DNA of 64,000 nucleotides from AG2 sp036493735 (GTDB lineage Bacteria; Gemmatimonadota; Gemmatimonadetes; Gemmatimonadales; Gemmatimonadaceae): contig DASXPH010000098.1 of NCBI GenBank assembly GCA_036493735.1, positions 170,910 through 234,909 of the forward strand. Reading direction: 5' to 3'. The translations under genes and the position numbers were made by a program. Below are positions 53,991 to 62,520 of the stretch, in pieces. How positions within the stretch are numbered: the first letter of the stretch is position 1; the number at the start of each line of letters is the position of its first letter. The notes beneath the pieces were generated by a model that was not told the DNA's origin, did no database searches, and saw only the letters and a list, made by a program, of their open reading frames with translations.

Positions 53991-55424
53991 GTGTTTGTAA
54001 CTCTGCTGCTCTCGGCATTCAGTCTCGCCACCGGCGGTCCCGGCGGCAGGGCGGGTTTGCCCGTGAAGGCCCCGAGGGCCGTCGGCATGTCTGCCGCACG
54101 GCTCGCGAAGATCGACCACGTCGTTATGCGTGGCATTCAGGCCGGCGGCTATCCAGGTGCGGCGGTCGTCGTTGGGCGTAAGGGCGCTGTGGTTTGGGAG
54201 CGTGGCTTCGGCCGCCTCGACTGGACGGACGAAAGCGAGCCAGTGAGTCCCACCGAAAGCGTCTACGACCTCGCATCGCTCACCAAGGTGGTCGGTACGA
54301 CGACGGCGCTGATGATCCTCTACGATCAGGGGAAAATCCACCTCGACGATCCGGTCTCCAAGTACATCCCGGAGTTCTCGGGCGGCGACAAGGACCTCGT
54401 CACGCTGAGGCTGCTCCTCGAGCATCGCTCCGGACTTCCCGCGGGACGCGACCTCTGGCGCATCGCGCACACGCCGGAGGAGGCGCGTGAGGCAGTCATT
54501 CAGACTCCCCTCGCCTATCACCCGGACCAGTACTACGAGTATTCCGACCTCGGCGCCGACATGCTCGGTTTCGTCGTCGAAGCAGCGTCAGGCCAGCGAC
54601 TCGATCAGTTCCTTGCCGAGCACGTGTGGCAGCCGCTCGGAATGGAGGACACCTTCTTCAAGCCGGCGGACTCGCTGCGCGTGCGCATCGCCCCCACCGA
54701 GGTGAACCCGCCTCGCGGATACCCGCTGCGGGGCGAGGTGCATGACGAGAACGCGTTCGCGCTGGGCGGAATCGCCGGTCATGCAGGACTGTTCAGCAGT
54801 GCGTCCGATCTCGCCGTGTTCGCGCAGATGATGCTGAATGGAGGAGAGTACGGCGGCACTCGGCTCATCGCCGACTCGACGGTCACACTCTTCACGACTC
54901 GTGCGGCGCGCACGCGCGCCCTGGGGTGGGACACGTGCGCCGGCGACGGTAGCTGCGGCAAGTATCTGAGCGAACGGGCCTACGGGCACACCGGATTCAC
55001 GGGCACGTCGCTGTGGATCGACCCCGATCGCGACATGTTCGTCATCCTGCTCACGAACCGCGTGCATGCGGCCCGTGCGCGTCGTCCCGCGAAGGTGATT
55101 GCCGACGTCCGAGCCGATCTCTCCGACGCCGCCGCGCTCGCCATCATGGATTACGGCGACGGGATCATGCAGATGCCGGCGAAGTTCCGCGCCGATCGCG
55201 CCATCGGATGGAATCGGCCGGAGCGCGTCGCGCGATCGCGCCACAGCCGACTTCACACCTCGGTGAGCGCCGGCCGTATCGGATCAAAGTCTGGTAGCGC
55301 CAAATCCCACTCCAAGTCCGGCAGCCACAAATCCTCGGCGGCAAAGTCCTCGCACTCGAAATCCAGAAGCGCCGCGAAGAAGCCGGCCAAGAAATCGACG
55401 AAGAGAGTCGCGAAGAAGACCTGA
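53991..55424 (+). CDS. Class C beta-lactamase-related serine hydrolase with Lys/Ser-rich tail
   Basis: 477 residues. A hydrophobic N-terminus (about 1-17) is a possible signal. The penicillin-binding fold shows SxxK (Ser96-Lys99 in SLTK), YxN-like Y184-S185-D186 (YSD) and HTG in YGHTGFTG (about 335). These support a serine hydrolase, possibly DD-peptidase or esterase rather than beta-lactamase. The last 50 residues (about 428-477) are Ser/Lys/His/Ala-rich, basic and disordered, unusual for this family. The start is a GTG at 53991. The inverted element begins at its stop. Confidence 0.87.
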   Translation: MFVTLLLSAFSLATGGPGGRAGLPVKAPRAVGMSAARLAKIDHVVMRGIQAGGYPGAAVVVGRKGAVVWERGFGRLDWTDESEPVSPTESVYDLASLTKVVGTTTALMILYDQGKIHLDDPVSKYIPEFSGGDKDLVTLRLLLEHRSGLPAGRDLWRIAHTPEEAREAVIQTPLAYHPDQYYEYSDLGADMLGFVVEAASGQRLDQFLAEHVWQPLGMEDTFFKPADSLRVRIAPTEVNPPRGYPLRGEVHDENAFALGGIAGHAGLFSSASDLAVFAQMMLNGGEYGGTRLIADSTVTLFTTRAARTRALGWDTCAGDGSCGKYLSERAYGHTGFTGTSLWIDPDRDMFVILLTNRVHAARARRPAKVIADVRADLSDAAALAIMDYGDGIMQMPAKFRADRAIGWNRPERVARSRHSRLHTSVSAGRIGSKSGSAKSHSKSGSHKSSAAKSSHSKSRSAAKKPAKKSTKRVAKKT

Positions 55425-55545
55425 GGCTGGTGATTGGTGGCTGGTGATTTAGGACTGGTGGATTCGGAAAAGCCGGCGACTGCACGCCGGCTTTCGTTTT
55501 ATCTAGCCACCAGCCACCAGCCACCAACCACCACCCACCAAGTCA
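55425..55545. repeat. G/C-rich-arm inverted element with bidirectional terminator
   Basis: The G arm (about 55425-55462: GGCTGGTGATTGGTGG, CTGGTGATTTAGGACTGGTG) is followed by hairpin AAAGCCGGCG/CGCCGGCTTT (55469-55478 with 55485-55494), with TTCGTTTT after it. The C arm (about 55504-55545: GCCACCAGCCACCAGCC, CCACCAACCACCACCC) then pairs back to the G arm. It sits between convergent serine-hydrolase and D15-protein genes, and the C arm reaches the stop of the minus gene. Confidence 0.88.
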
Positions 55546-56766
55546 GTACATCCAGCCAAGTCCGATGTAGACCGCGGCCGCCGACTCGTTCGAATGGCCG
55601 ATGTCGGTCGCGACGATGAAGCTCGGGCCGACGCCGACCCGTACTCCACCACCATAGCCGGCGTGAAGATTGGTGAGTGCGCTCGATAGATCAAAACCGT
55701 TGGTCCACACACGGCCTGCGTCCGCGAAGGCGCTGAACGCGAGGAACGACTGCCGGTCGAAGAGCGAGAAATCCGCCGCGCGCCAGCGCAGCTCCGAGTT
55801 GCTGAGGAGCAGTGCTTTCCCGATGTACCGGTCTTTGGGAACGCCGCGAATGCTGCTCGAGCCGCCGAGTCCTTCCTGCTGCTTGAATGACGATTGGATG
55901 ATTGCGAGCTGGTCGAACGTTGGGTTGCCCTCGATCCCCTGGCCGACGAAGCGTTGGGCAAATGTGAGCCGCGACGACAGAGGCAGGTACTGGCGCACTG
56001 TCGTTGTCCATCTCGTGAAGTCCTCGGTCGAACCCAGCGACTTGCTGACGCGCTGCACGAGCACCTCGGCCCAGGTGCCACGGTGCGGCCCGATCTCCTG
56101 GTCGCGAGTGTCCCAGAGCAGGCCGGCGCGCACGTAGTTGACGCGGTCAGCAGAAGGCGTGATGCCGCCCAGCTGAGAGGCCAGCAGTGTCGTTCCCGAG
56201 TCGTGCGGGGTGAGATCGAAGCTGGTGCTACCTACACCCGCGCCTAACAACAGCTTTGCCGAAGATCTCGCGATTCGATGCTGGAAATCCGCCGAAGCCC
56301 GCAAACGCGCTCGACCATAGCGGTAGTAGTATGGGTTCGGCGGGCTCTCGAGGCTTGCGTCATATTGCGTCGCGTTGCCGATCCCGTAGTAAGGCTGTGC
56401 GAGCTGCCGCTCACTGCCGACAAATGCCGTCATTCGCCAGCCGCCGGGAAGAAAGGCCGGCGCGTCGAAGAACGCGGTCACGTCGCGACGGCCTTCGGTC
56501 GTAAAGAGCAGCGTCGGTTGAATCGTGAATCGATATGGCTGAGCTCCGGGACCGTAGTTGTAGAGCTCGATGGCCGCTCCGAAGCCAAAACCTTCGTCGG
56601 CGTCGAAGTTGAGTGCAGGGACGCCGGATTTCTCCCAACCCGTGGGGACCCGAGCAGATGTGGCGTTGCCGGCCCGATCGTCGCGCTGCTGCGCACGTGC
56701 ACTGACGGACACGATTGAGGGCAGGAACGCACCAAGGCACAGGGCCAAGAGTGAACGAGGACGCAT
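55543..56766 (-). CDS. Outer-membrane D15/BamA-type surface antigen
   Basis: A 407-residue outer-membrane barrel protein. A signal peptide (about 1-26, MRPRSLLALCLGAFLP...) precedes a beta-rich barrel (about 35-407). Alternating-residue strands, a GGSSSIRGVPKDRYIGKALLLSNSELRW motif (the conserved RGxPxxRY/GxxxxxNxEL) and a final aromatic-ended strand IGLGWMY are seen. It has no POTRA repeats in this short form. It may act in outer-membrane assembly or lipid/patatin-like secretion. The start at 56766 follows a non-conserved stretch. Confidence 0.85.
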   Translation of the reverse strand: MRPRSLLALCLGAFLPSIVSVSARAQQRDDRAGNATSARVPTGWEKSGVPALNFDADEGFGFGAAIELYNYGPGAQPYRFTIQPTLLFTTEGRRDVTAFFDAPAFLPGGWRMTAFVGSERQLAQPYYGIGNATQYDASLESPPNPYYYRYGRARLRASADFQHRIARSSAKLLLGAGVGSTSFDLTPHDSGTTLLASQLGGITPSADRVNYVRAGLLWDTRDQEIGPHRGTWAEVLVQRVSKSLGSTEDFTRWTTTVRQYLPLSSRLTFAQRFVGQGIEGNPTFDQLAIIQSSFKQQEGLGGSSSIRGVPKDRYIGKALLLSNSELRWRAADFSLFDRQSFLAFSAFADAGRVWTNGFDLSSALTNLHAGYGGGVRVGVGPSFIVATDIGHSNESAAAVYIGLGWMY

Positions 56767-56876
56767 GTCGAAGCTCCGGATGGGTTCTGGTGGAGGTGGT
56801 GGGAAGCTGGTGAATCGCGCGCGAGCCACACATCCGCGACATGACGTAGAGACCATATGCAGCTGACGTATCCGGG

Positions 56877-57971
56877 ATGAACTCGACCGCCCTGCTGTTA
56901 CCGACGGGGATCGACGATCCGCTGGCGCGTGCCCGAGAGCTCGTTCTCACCTACGGCTGGAACGCGACGTCGTACCAGATCGTGAACCCTGGCATCCAGC
57001 TCTGGTTCAGCCACGACGGCGACGCGGTCGTGGGCTACGTCGAGCGAAACCAAACGAGAGTCGTGGCAGGTGCCCCTGTCTGCCCGCCGGACCGACTTGT
57101 ATCCGTCGTCGACGAGTTCGAGCAGGATTGTCGGGACTGCAAGCGGCGGATCTGTTATTTCGGTGCCGAGGACCGCCTCGAGGCCGTGCTCCGGAAGCGA
57201 CGGACGCATTCGATGGTCATGCTCGGGTCACAGCCGTCGTGGAATCCCGCGCACTGGGCAGCCATCATGGCCGCAAAGGCATCGCTGCGAGCGCAGCTCA
57301 GCCGAGCTCGGAACAAGGGGATCACCGTGACACCGATGCCCTCGACCGACGCGACCAATTCGCCCGCCCTGCGGCGCGTGCTCGATGAGTGGCTCGCAAC
57401 GCGCGGCCTGCCGCCGATGCACTTTCTCGTCGAGCCGGAGACGCTGTCACGCCTCTTTGATCGGCGCGTGTTCGTCGCGCAGTCGCGCGAGAGCGAGATT
57501 GTCGCCTTTCTGGTCGCGTCGCCGGCACCGGCGCGCGGCGGATGGCTCATCGAGCAGTTCGTTCGCGGGGCTCGCGCCCCGAACGGGACCGTAGAGCTAC
57601 TGCTCGACACGGCAATGCGCGCCCTCGCCGCCGACGGATTCGAGTACGTGACCCTCGGCCTGGCGCCGCTCTCGCGGTATAGCCTACCGCAGACGGTGAA
57701 TCCGCAATGGCTCCGCCTGGCACTCAAGCTGGTGCGCGCGCACGGCCGGCGCTTTTATAACTTCGAGGGACTGGACCGCTTCAAGGCCAAATTCCAGCCC
57801 GAGCGGTGGGAGCCGGTGTACGCGATCGTGAACGAGCCCCATTTTTCTCCGGGAGCGCTGTACGCGATCGCCGCTGCATTCAGCGACGGATCTCCGGTGT
57901 CCACGATTGTCCGCGCTTTGTGGCGTGCGGCGCGGACCGAGCTGCGCTGGTTGCACCGCCGGATAAAGTAA
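56877..57971 (+). CDS. DUF2156 protein (phosphatidylglycerol lysyltransferase C-terminal-like)
   Basis: A 364-residue cytoplasmic protein with the tandem GNAT-like DUF2156/MprF C-terminal fold. Markers are NPGIQLWFSHDGDAVVGYV (about 37-55), ARNKGITVTPM, WLATRGLPPMHFLVEPE (about 165-180), FEYVTLGLAPLS (about 246-257) and FNFEGLDRFKAKFQPERWEPVY (about 295-316). In MprF this module transfers amino acids from aminoacyl-tRNA to lipid. Here no flippase domain is attached, so substrate and acceptor are unknown. It lies 24 bp upstream of the MIP18 gene. Confidence 0.85.
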   Translation: MNSTALLLPTGIDDPLARARELVLTYGWNATSYQIVNPGIQLWFSHDGDAVVGYVERNQTRVVAGAPVCPPDRLVSVVDEFEQDCRDCKRRICYFGAEDRLEAVLRKRRTHSMVMLGSQPSWNPAHWAAIMAAKASLRAQLSRARNKGITVTPMPSTDATNSPALRRVLDEWLATRGLPPMHFLVEPETLSRLFDRRVFVAQSRESEIVAFLVASPAPARGGWLIEQFVRGARAPNGTVELLLDTAMRALAADGFEYVTLGLAPLSRYSLPQTVNPQWLRLALKLVRAHGRRFYNFEGLDRFKAKFQPERWEPVYAIVNEPHFSPGALYAIAAAFSDGSPVSTIVRALWRAARTELRWLHRRIK

Positions 57972-57995
57972 GGAACAGCGCGCCGAGGGTATTCG

Positions 57996-58427
57996 ATGAC
58001 CGACGACATTCAGAATTCCACGCCGGAAGGCGGACAGCACCCCGCCGGCGCGCCCGACGAAGCAGTCGCGTCGACGGCCGGCGAAGCCGTCGGCGAGTCA
58101 CCTAACGACGCCGTTGCGGGACCTGCAGGCTCCATCAGCCCCGACCAGGTGAAGCTCGCGTTGCGGAAGGTGAAGGACCCGGAGCTCGGCCTGAACATCG
58201 TGGACCTCGGTCTCATATACGAGATCGTCGTCACGAACAACGACATCCACGTGGACATGACGCTCACGTCGCCCGGCTGCCCCGCCGGCCCGCAGATCAT
58301 GACGGACGTGGAGCAGGCCCTCCAAGCACTTCCGGGAGCGGGCGAGGTGGAGCTGAATCTCGTCTGGTCGCCGTACTGGACGCCGGAGCGGATCGAGCCG
58401 AGGGTGCGAGCGTACATGGGACTGTAG
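57996..58427 (+). CDS. MIP18/PaaD family metal-sulfur cluster assembly factor
   Basis: 143 residues. A disordered Gly/Ala/Glu-rich N-terminus (about 1-45) precedes the MIP18 (DUF59) domain, with VKLALRKVKDPELGLNIVDLGLIYEI (about 50-75) and TLTSPGCPAGPQIMTDVEQAL, which contains the single conserved Cys. It ends in VWSPYWTPERIEPRVRAYMGL. These factors support Fe-S cluster delivery (SufT/PaaD role). The stop TAG lies at the edge of the inverted element. It is co-directional with DUF2156 but not an obvious functional partner. Confidence 0.9.
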   Translation: MTDDIQNSTPEGGQHPAGAPDEAVASTAGEAVGESPNDAVAGPAGSISPDQVKLALRKVKDPELGLNIVDLGLIYEIVVTNNDIHVDMTLTSPGCPAGPQIMTDVEQALQALPGAGEVELNLVWSPYWTPERIEPRVRAYMGL

Positions 58428-58545
58428 ACGGGTAGAGGGTGTAGGGTAGAGGGTAGTGGGTTGAACAACGAAGGCCGACGGCAACAGCCGTCGGCCCATT
58501 CCTTTTCCACTACCCGCCACCCTCTACCCTCTGCCCTCTACCGTC
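58428..58545. repeat. G/C-rich-arm inverted element (GGTAGAGGG type) with terminator
   Basis: The G arm (about 58430-58461: GGGTAGAGGGTGTAGGG, GAGGGTAGTGGG) follows the MIP18 stop. A perfect 10-bp hairpin pairs 58473-58482 with 58487-58496 (loop AACA) and is followed by a short T stretch. The C arm (about 58508-58545: CCACTACCCGCCACC, CTCTACCCTCTGCCCTC) completes it. The C arm encodes the final codons and stop of RNase D on the minus strand. Confidence 0.9.
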
Positions 58546-59681
58546 GCTCTGTGCCCCGAGAGCGCGCGGAGGAATTCTTCTCCCATCTGCTCGACCTGCC
58601 AGCGCCGCAGCTCCAGGATGGCGTAGAGCTCTTCCATTGTCGTCGGCTTGCGGCGGGCGACGGCCTCGAGGCGGTCGCGGGAGCAGAGGACGCCCGGATC
58701 CATATCGAGGCGCACCGCGGCCGCCTCGCGCACCGTGCGCAGCGCCGAGACCCGTGCGTCGAAGTCCGGATCGCGTTCCCAGCGCATTGCTTTCGGAAAG
58801 CGCGGCAGCTCCGACTCGGGCAGCGCCAATCCACGCCTAACGGCCCCGAGCAGGTCGGACGCCGAGCGCTCGAGCTGGCCCCGGGGCATTCCCTTGATTG
58901 ACGCGAGCGCCTCACGAGTGCTGGGCTTCGTGCGCACGATCTCGAACATCGGCTCGTTGCCAAGCACGCGAAACGTCGCGCGATCCGCCTTACGAGCGAC
59001 TTCGTTGCGCCAGACGACCAGCTCTCGCAGGATCGCGAGCTCGCGTCGATTGAGATCTCGCGCGCCCTTCATGCGGAGGAAAGCGATCGAGTCATCCTCG
59101 TCTTCCCAATGCGTCTCCTCGATGCGAACGAACTCTTCCCGCGCCCACTCCCAGCGTCCGGCGCGCTGCAGCTCATCCGCGAGCCGGTCGCGCAGAGCGA
59201 GCAGGTGCATGGTGTCCTGCGCGGCGTAGTCGAGCATGTCGCGCGTCAGCGGACGCATCGACCAGTCGGCGCGCTGATGCTTCTTGTCGAGCTTCAACCC
59301 GAAGTATTTCTCGAGCAGCGCCGAGAGGCCGAAGGCCCGAATGCCCAGGAGCTGCGCCGCAACTCTCGTGTCGAAGATGTTCCGCACGCGCCAGCCGTAG
59401 TCCTGCCGCACCAGGCGCAGATCGTAATCGGCGTCGTGGAACACAACCTGGACGGCGGGGTTTTCGAGCAGCATGCCTAACTCTTCGGGCTTGCTGATCG
59501 GCAACGGATCGATGATCGCCGACCGATCCCGCGTCGAGAGTTGAAGCAGATAGATTCGATCGACGAAGCGATGGAAGCTTGCGCCCTCGGTGTCGAGAGC
59601 GAGGAGCTCGACATCCGCGATGGAACGCAGAAAGCTCGAGGTATCTCTATCGGTATCGAGGTAGAGCGCCTGATGCGGCAT
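58524..59681 (-). CDS. rnd: Ribonuclease D-like 3-prime to 5-prime exonuclease with HRDC domain
   Basis: 385 residues. The DEDD exonuclease has D30 and E32 (LDTEG), D87 (HDADYDL) and Y152-D156 (YAAQD). An HRDC-like helical region runs from about 210 to 300, and a C-terminal extension follows. RNase D trims tRNA precursors from the 3-prime end. The C-terminal VEGRG plus stop is encoded within the repeat element. The start ATG is at 59681, shortly before the divergent AI-2E transporter. It is cytoplasmic. Confidence 0.93.
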   Translation of the reverse strand: MPHQALYLDTDRDTSSFLRSIADVELLALDTEGASFHRFVDRIYLLQLSTRDRSAIIDPLPISKPEELGMLLENPAVQVVFHDADYDLRLVRQDYGWRVRNIFDTRVAAQLLGIRAFGLSALLEKYFGLKLDKKHQRADWSMRPLTRDMLDYAAQDTMHLLALRDRLADELQRAGRWEWAREEFVRIEETHWEDEDDSIAFLRMKGARDLNRRELAILRELVVWRNEVARKADRATFRVLGNEPMFEIVRTKPSTREALASIKGMPRGQLERSASDLLGAVRRGLALPESELPRFPKAMRWERDPDFDARVSALRTVREAAAVRLDMDPGVLCSRDRLEAVARRKPTTMEELYAILELRRWQVEQMGEEFLRALSGHRATVEGRG

Positions 59682-59764
59682 CGTATGCGGAAAGGTTCGC
59701 CGTCAAATGTAGCCGCCGCTCGACAGGCGAGCCGAGGGCACTTCCCTTGCCCGAATAAGCCTCG

Positions 59765-61027
59765 ATGACGGAGCCAGCCCGCAAAGATGATGCGCTGAAT
59801 CGGATCCCCGCCGCGCCGCCACCGCTGCTGGCTCGCGAGCGCCGCCACCGGTCCGTAGGGTGGCAGAGCAGGGACGTTCTGCGCACCGCCGCGCTCGTGA
59901 TGGCGATGTATCTCGTCCTCCGACTCCTCTGGTTCGCCAACGCCCTTTTTCTCACCGCCTTCGTCGGCGTTCTGTTCGGACTCGCCGTGTCGAGCGGGGT
60001 CGATCACCTTGCCAGGTGGCGGATTCCCCGCGGACTCGGCGCCGCGGTCGTCGTGCTCTCCTTTCTGGGACTGCTCGTCGGCTTCGGCGCCTGGGTAGCA
60101 CCAACGATTCGCGCCCAATCGGTTGAATTGCGCAAGCGCCTTCCCGAATCAGTCGACCGCCTGGAAGCCTGGGTGAATCGCCATAACACCGGGCTGATGG
60201 GAAGCCTGCTCGCGCCCGCCAGTCCTCCCGCGCGCCGCGATACGGCGAGGGCAACGACAGCCGGCGCGTCCAGTACGTCGGCTAGCGCTCCCTCCACTTC
60301 GTCCGATAGCGGCGGCACCCGGTCACCCCTGCGTGAGCGACTCAGCGGCCAGGTAAGCGGCGCGACGCGATACCTGTTTCCATTTCTCTCATCGACGCTC
60401 GAAGCGATCGGCGGCCTGTTGATCATCATCTTCCTCGCGATCTATATCGGCGCCGATCCGCAGACGTATCATCACGGGTTGATACAGCTCTTTCCTCCGC
60501 GCTCCCGCGCGCGAGCCGGCGAGGTGTTCTCGGCGATGGCCACGGCGCTGCGCCGATGGCTCGTGACGCAGCTGATCGCGATGGTGGTGATCGGGACCGT
60601 CACGACCGTCGTCCTGCTACTGCTGGGCGTGAAGGCAGCATTCGCACTCGGGATACTCGCCGGTCTTTTCGAGTTCATTCCGACGGTGGGCCCGATACTC
60701 AGCGCGGTGCCCGCAGTCGCGATGGGATTCCTCGATTCACCAGAGAAGGCGCTCTATGTGGGAATCGCATTCTGGGCAATCCAATTTGCCGAGAATCATC
60801 TGCTTATTCCGCTTCTCATGAAGGGCGGGGTCGACGCTCCCCCGGTGCTGACGATTCTCTCGCAGGCGCTGATGGCGCTTCTGTTCGGGTTCGTGGGGTT
60901 ACTTTGCGCCGTTCCGATCCTCGCGGCGGTCATGGTTGCGGTGAAGATGCTGTACGTGGAAGGTGTCGTGGGAGAGAAAGTTGGGGTAACCAGCGACGAC
61001 CCCGCGAGAGACGCGACATTGGCGTGA
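59765..61027 (+). CDS. AI-2E family transporter (UPF0118/YdiK-like permease)
   Basis: 420 residues. A cytoplasmic N-terminus (about 1-36) precedes transmembrane helices at about 40-115. A long Ala/Ser/Thr-rich extracytoplasmic insert (about 150-190) is followed by helices from about 215 to 395. The family motifs GILAGLFEFIPTVGPILSAVPA (about 297-318) and a final LMALLFGFVGLLCAVPILA are present. Members export or transport AI-2, Na+ or other small molecules; the substrate is unknown. The stop overlaps the PLP enzyme start (GTGA). Confidence 0.88.
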   Translation: MTEPARKDDALNRIPAAPPPLLARERRHRSVGWQSRDVLRTAALVMAMYLVLRLLWFANALFLTAFVGVLFGLAVSSGVDHLARWRIPRGLGAAVVVLSFLGLLVGFGAWVAPTIRAQSVELRKRLPESVDRLEAWVNRHNTGLMGSLLAPASPPARRDTARATTAGASSTSASAPSTSSDSGGTRSPLRERLSGQVSGATRYLFPFLSSTLEAIGGLLIIIFLAIYIGADPQTYHHGLIQLFPPRSRARAGEVFSAMATALRRWLVTQLIAMVVIGTVTTVVLLLLGVKAAFALGILAGLFEFIPTVGPILSAVPAVAMGFLDSPEKALYVGIAFWAIQFAENHLLIPLLMKGGVDAPPVLTILSQALMALLFGFVGLLCAVPILAAVMVAVKMLYVEGVVGEKVGVTSDDPARDATLA

Positions 61028-62031
61028 GCAAGGACCATCGCGCGTTTCCTCTCTTCGAGCGCTTTCCAGCGCTCGTCGCACTCCCACGCGTCGGGCTCGG
61101 CACGTTTCCCTCGCCTGTGGCGCATGCCGACACGCTGGCACCCGGCATGTGGCTCAAGCGCGAGGACCTCGACGGCGAACCGTTAGGCGGCAACAAGTTG
61201 CGCGCTCTCGAGTTTCTGCTGGGCGGCGTTGGGCCTGGCGATTCCGTCGTGACTGTCGGCGCGGCGGGATCGACGCACGCTCTCGCGACGGCCGTCTACG
61301 CGGTCGCACTCGGGGCACGGGCGTATTGTTATCGCTGGCCGCAGGAGATGAACGACGTTGCGCTGCGCGTCGCTGAGCGCATCGAACGCGAGGCAACGGA
61401 GACGCGAGTCTATCGCAGCCTGTTTCATGCGTATGCGAGAGCGATCGCCAGACGTATCGCCGGCGCGCGCTGGGTTCCCGCGGGAGGAAGCTCACCGCTT
61501 GGCGTACTCGGTCAGGTGAATGCAGGCATGGAGGTCGCGGCGCAGGTGCGCGGAGGCGCTCTGCCGCGTCCCGATCGGATCGTCGTACCACTCGGAACGG
61601 GCGGCACCGTCGCTGGACTCGCGCTGGGACTGACCATCGCGGAGATGCCGATACAGATCGTGGGCGCGCGCGTCGTGCCCCGCGTCGTTGCGAATGGCTC
61701 TCGCGTTCGGCGGCTGATTCGTCGGACCGCGGCGCTCATCGAGCGCCTGACGAGCGAGCGCGTGCCGCGCCCGAATCCTGAGCAGCTGCGCATCGTCCAC
61801 GATTACTTCGGCGGCGCCTATGGTCGGGTGAGCCCCGCTGGAGCGCACTCCGCGCTCCAGTGCGAGACCCAGACTGGCTTCGCGATCGATCCGACGTACG
61901 GTGCGAAAGCGCTCGCCGCCGCCGTCGCGATCGCCAAAGCCGAGGGTGGCACTACCCTCTTCTGGCTGTCATTCGACGGGCGCTGGCTCGGCCAGCACAC
62001 CGCGGAAGCAGACATCGTTGCACTCGGCTGA
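61024..62031 (+). CDS. PLP-dependent deaminase/D-cysteine desulfhydrase-like enzyme
   Basis: 335 residues of fold type II. PLP Lys58 lies in LGGNKLRALE, and a GTGGTVAGLALG loop (about 194-205) anchors the phosphate. Other motifs are GAAGSTHALATAV and AGAHSALQCETQTG. This matches the D-cysteine desulfhydrase/1-aminocyclopropane-1-carboxylate deaminase group, which deaminates or eliminates sulfide. The start is a GTG at 61024, overlapping the transporter stop by four bases. Coupling suggests the transporter moves the substrate or product. The longer frame upstream is an out-of-frame shadow of the transporter. Confidence 0.87.
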   Translation: MSKDHRAFPLFERFPALVALPRVGLGTFPSPVAHADTLAPGMWLKREDLDGEPLGGNKLRALEFLLGGVGPGDSVVTVGAAGSTHALATAVYAVALGARAYCYRWPQEMNDVALRVAERIEREATETRVYRSLFHAYARAIARRIAGARWVPAGGSSPLGVLGQVNAGMEVAAQVRGGALPRPDRIVVPLGTGGTVAGLALGLTIAEMPIQIVGARVVPRVVANGSRVRRLIRRTAALIERLTSERVPRPNPEQLRIVHDYFGGAYGRVSPAGAHSALQCETQTGFAIDPTYGAKALAAAVAIAKAEGGTTLFWLSFDGRWLGQHTAEADIVALG

Positions 62032-62087
62032 CGGCGGCGCCATCGTTGGCCGACCGGTTTCTCCTCTCCCATCGACGCCAGAGAGCC

Positions 62088-62501
62088 ATGCCCACGCTCC
62101 CCGAAGTTCGCTTTCACATCTACCCAACCGACTGCGACATGCTCGGGCATCTGAATCATGCGACGATGCTCAACTTTCTCGAGCGGGCTCGGTGGGCGTT
62201 GCTCGAGCCGCAGGTCGACGTGAAGCACTGGGCGCGGCAACCCGTGTTCTCGGTCGTGCGCCATGTCGACATCGACTACCTCGCGCAATCGCTGCCGGGA
62301 GAGGATCTAATCATTCGTTCGGGACTGCTCGCGGTACGCAACACGAGTTACATCGTTCGGCAGCAGGCGCTGAAGGTCGGCTCGGACTTGCTCGTCGCGC
62401 GCGCGAACATCGTGTTCGTGACGATCGGCCAGGACGGCCGGCCGGTGCGCGTGCCTGACGAGTGGCGCAACTTGCTGCCGCAATGGCCGGACGCCGAGTG
62501 A
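62088..62501 (+). CDS. Acyl-CoA thioesterase-like protein (4HBT fold)
   Basis: 137 residues. A hotdog thioesterase begins PTLPEVRFHIYPTDCDMLGHLNHATMLNFLERARWALL, with the catalytic Asp in the TDCD-x-x-GHLNHATML helix region (about 17-31). HVDIDYLAQSLPGEDLIIRSG and VARANIVFVTIG complete the hotdog strands. It probably hydrolyses acyl-CoA thioesters. The start at 62088 is chosen; the longer frame is non-conserved. It lies 56 bp after the PLP gene and 19 bp before the hydrolase on the same strand. Confidence 0.88.
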   Translation: MPTLPEVRFHIYPTDCDMLGHLNHATMLNFLERARWALLEPQVDVKHWARQPVFSVVRHVDIDYLAQSLPGEDLIIRSGLLAVRNTSYIVRQQALKVGSDLLVARANIVFVTIGQDGRPVRVPDEWRNLLPQWPDAE

Positions 62502-62520
62502 GGGAAATTCGGATCGCGTC

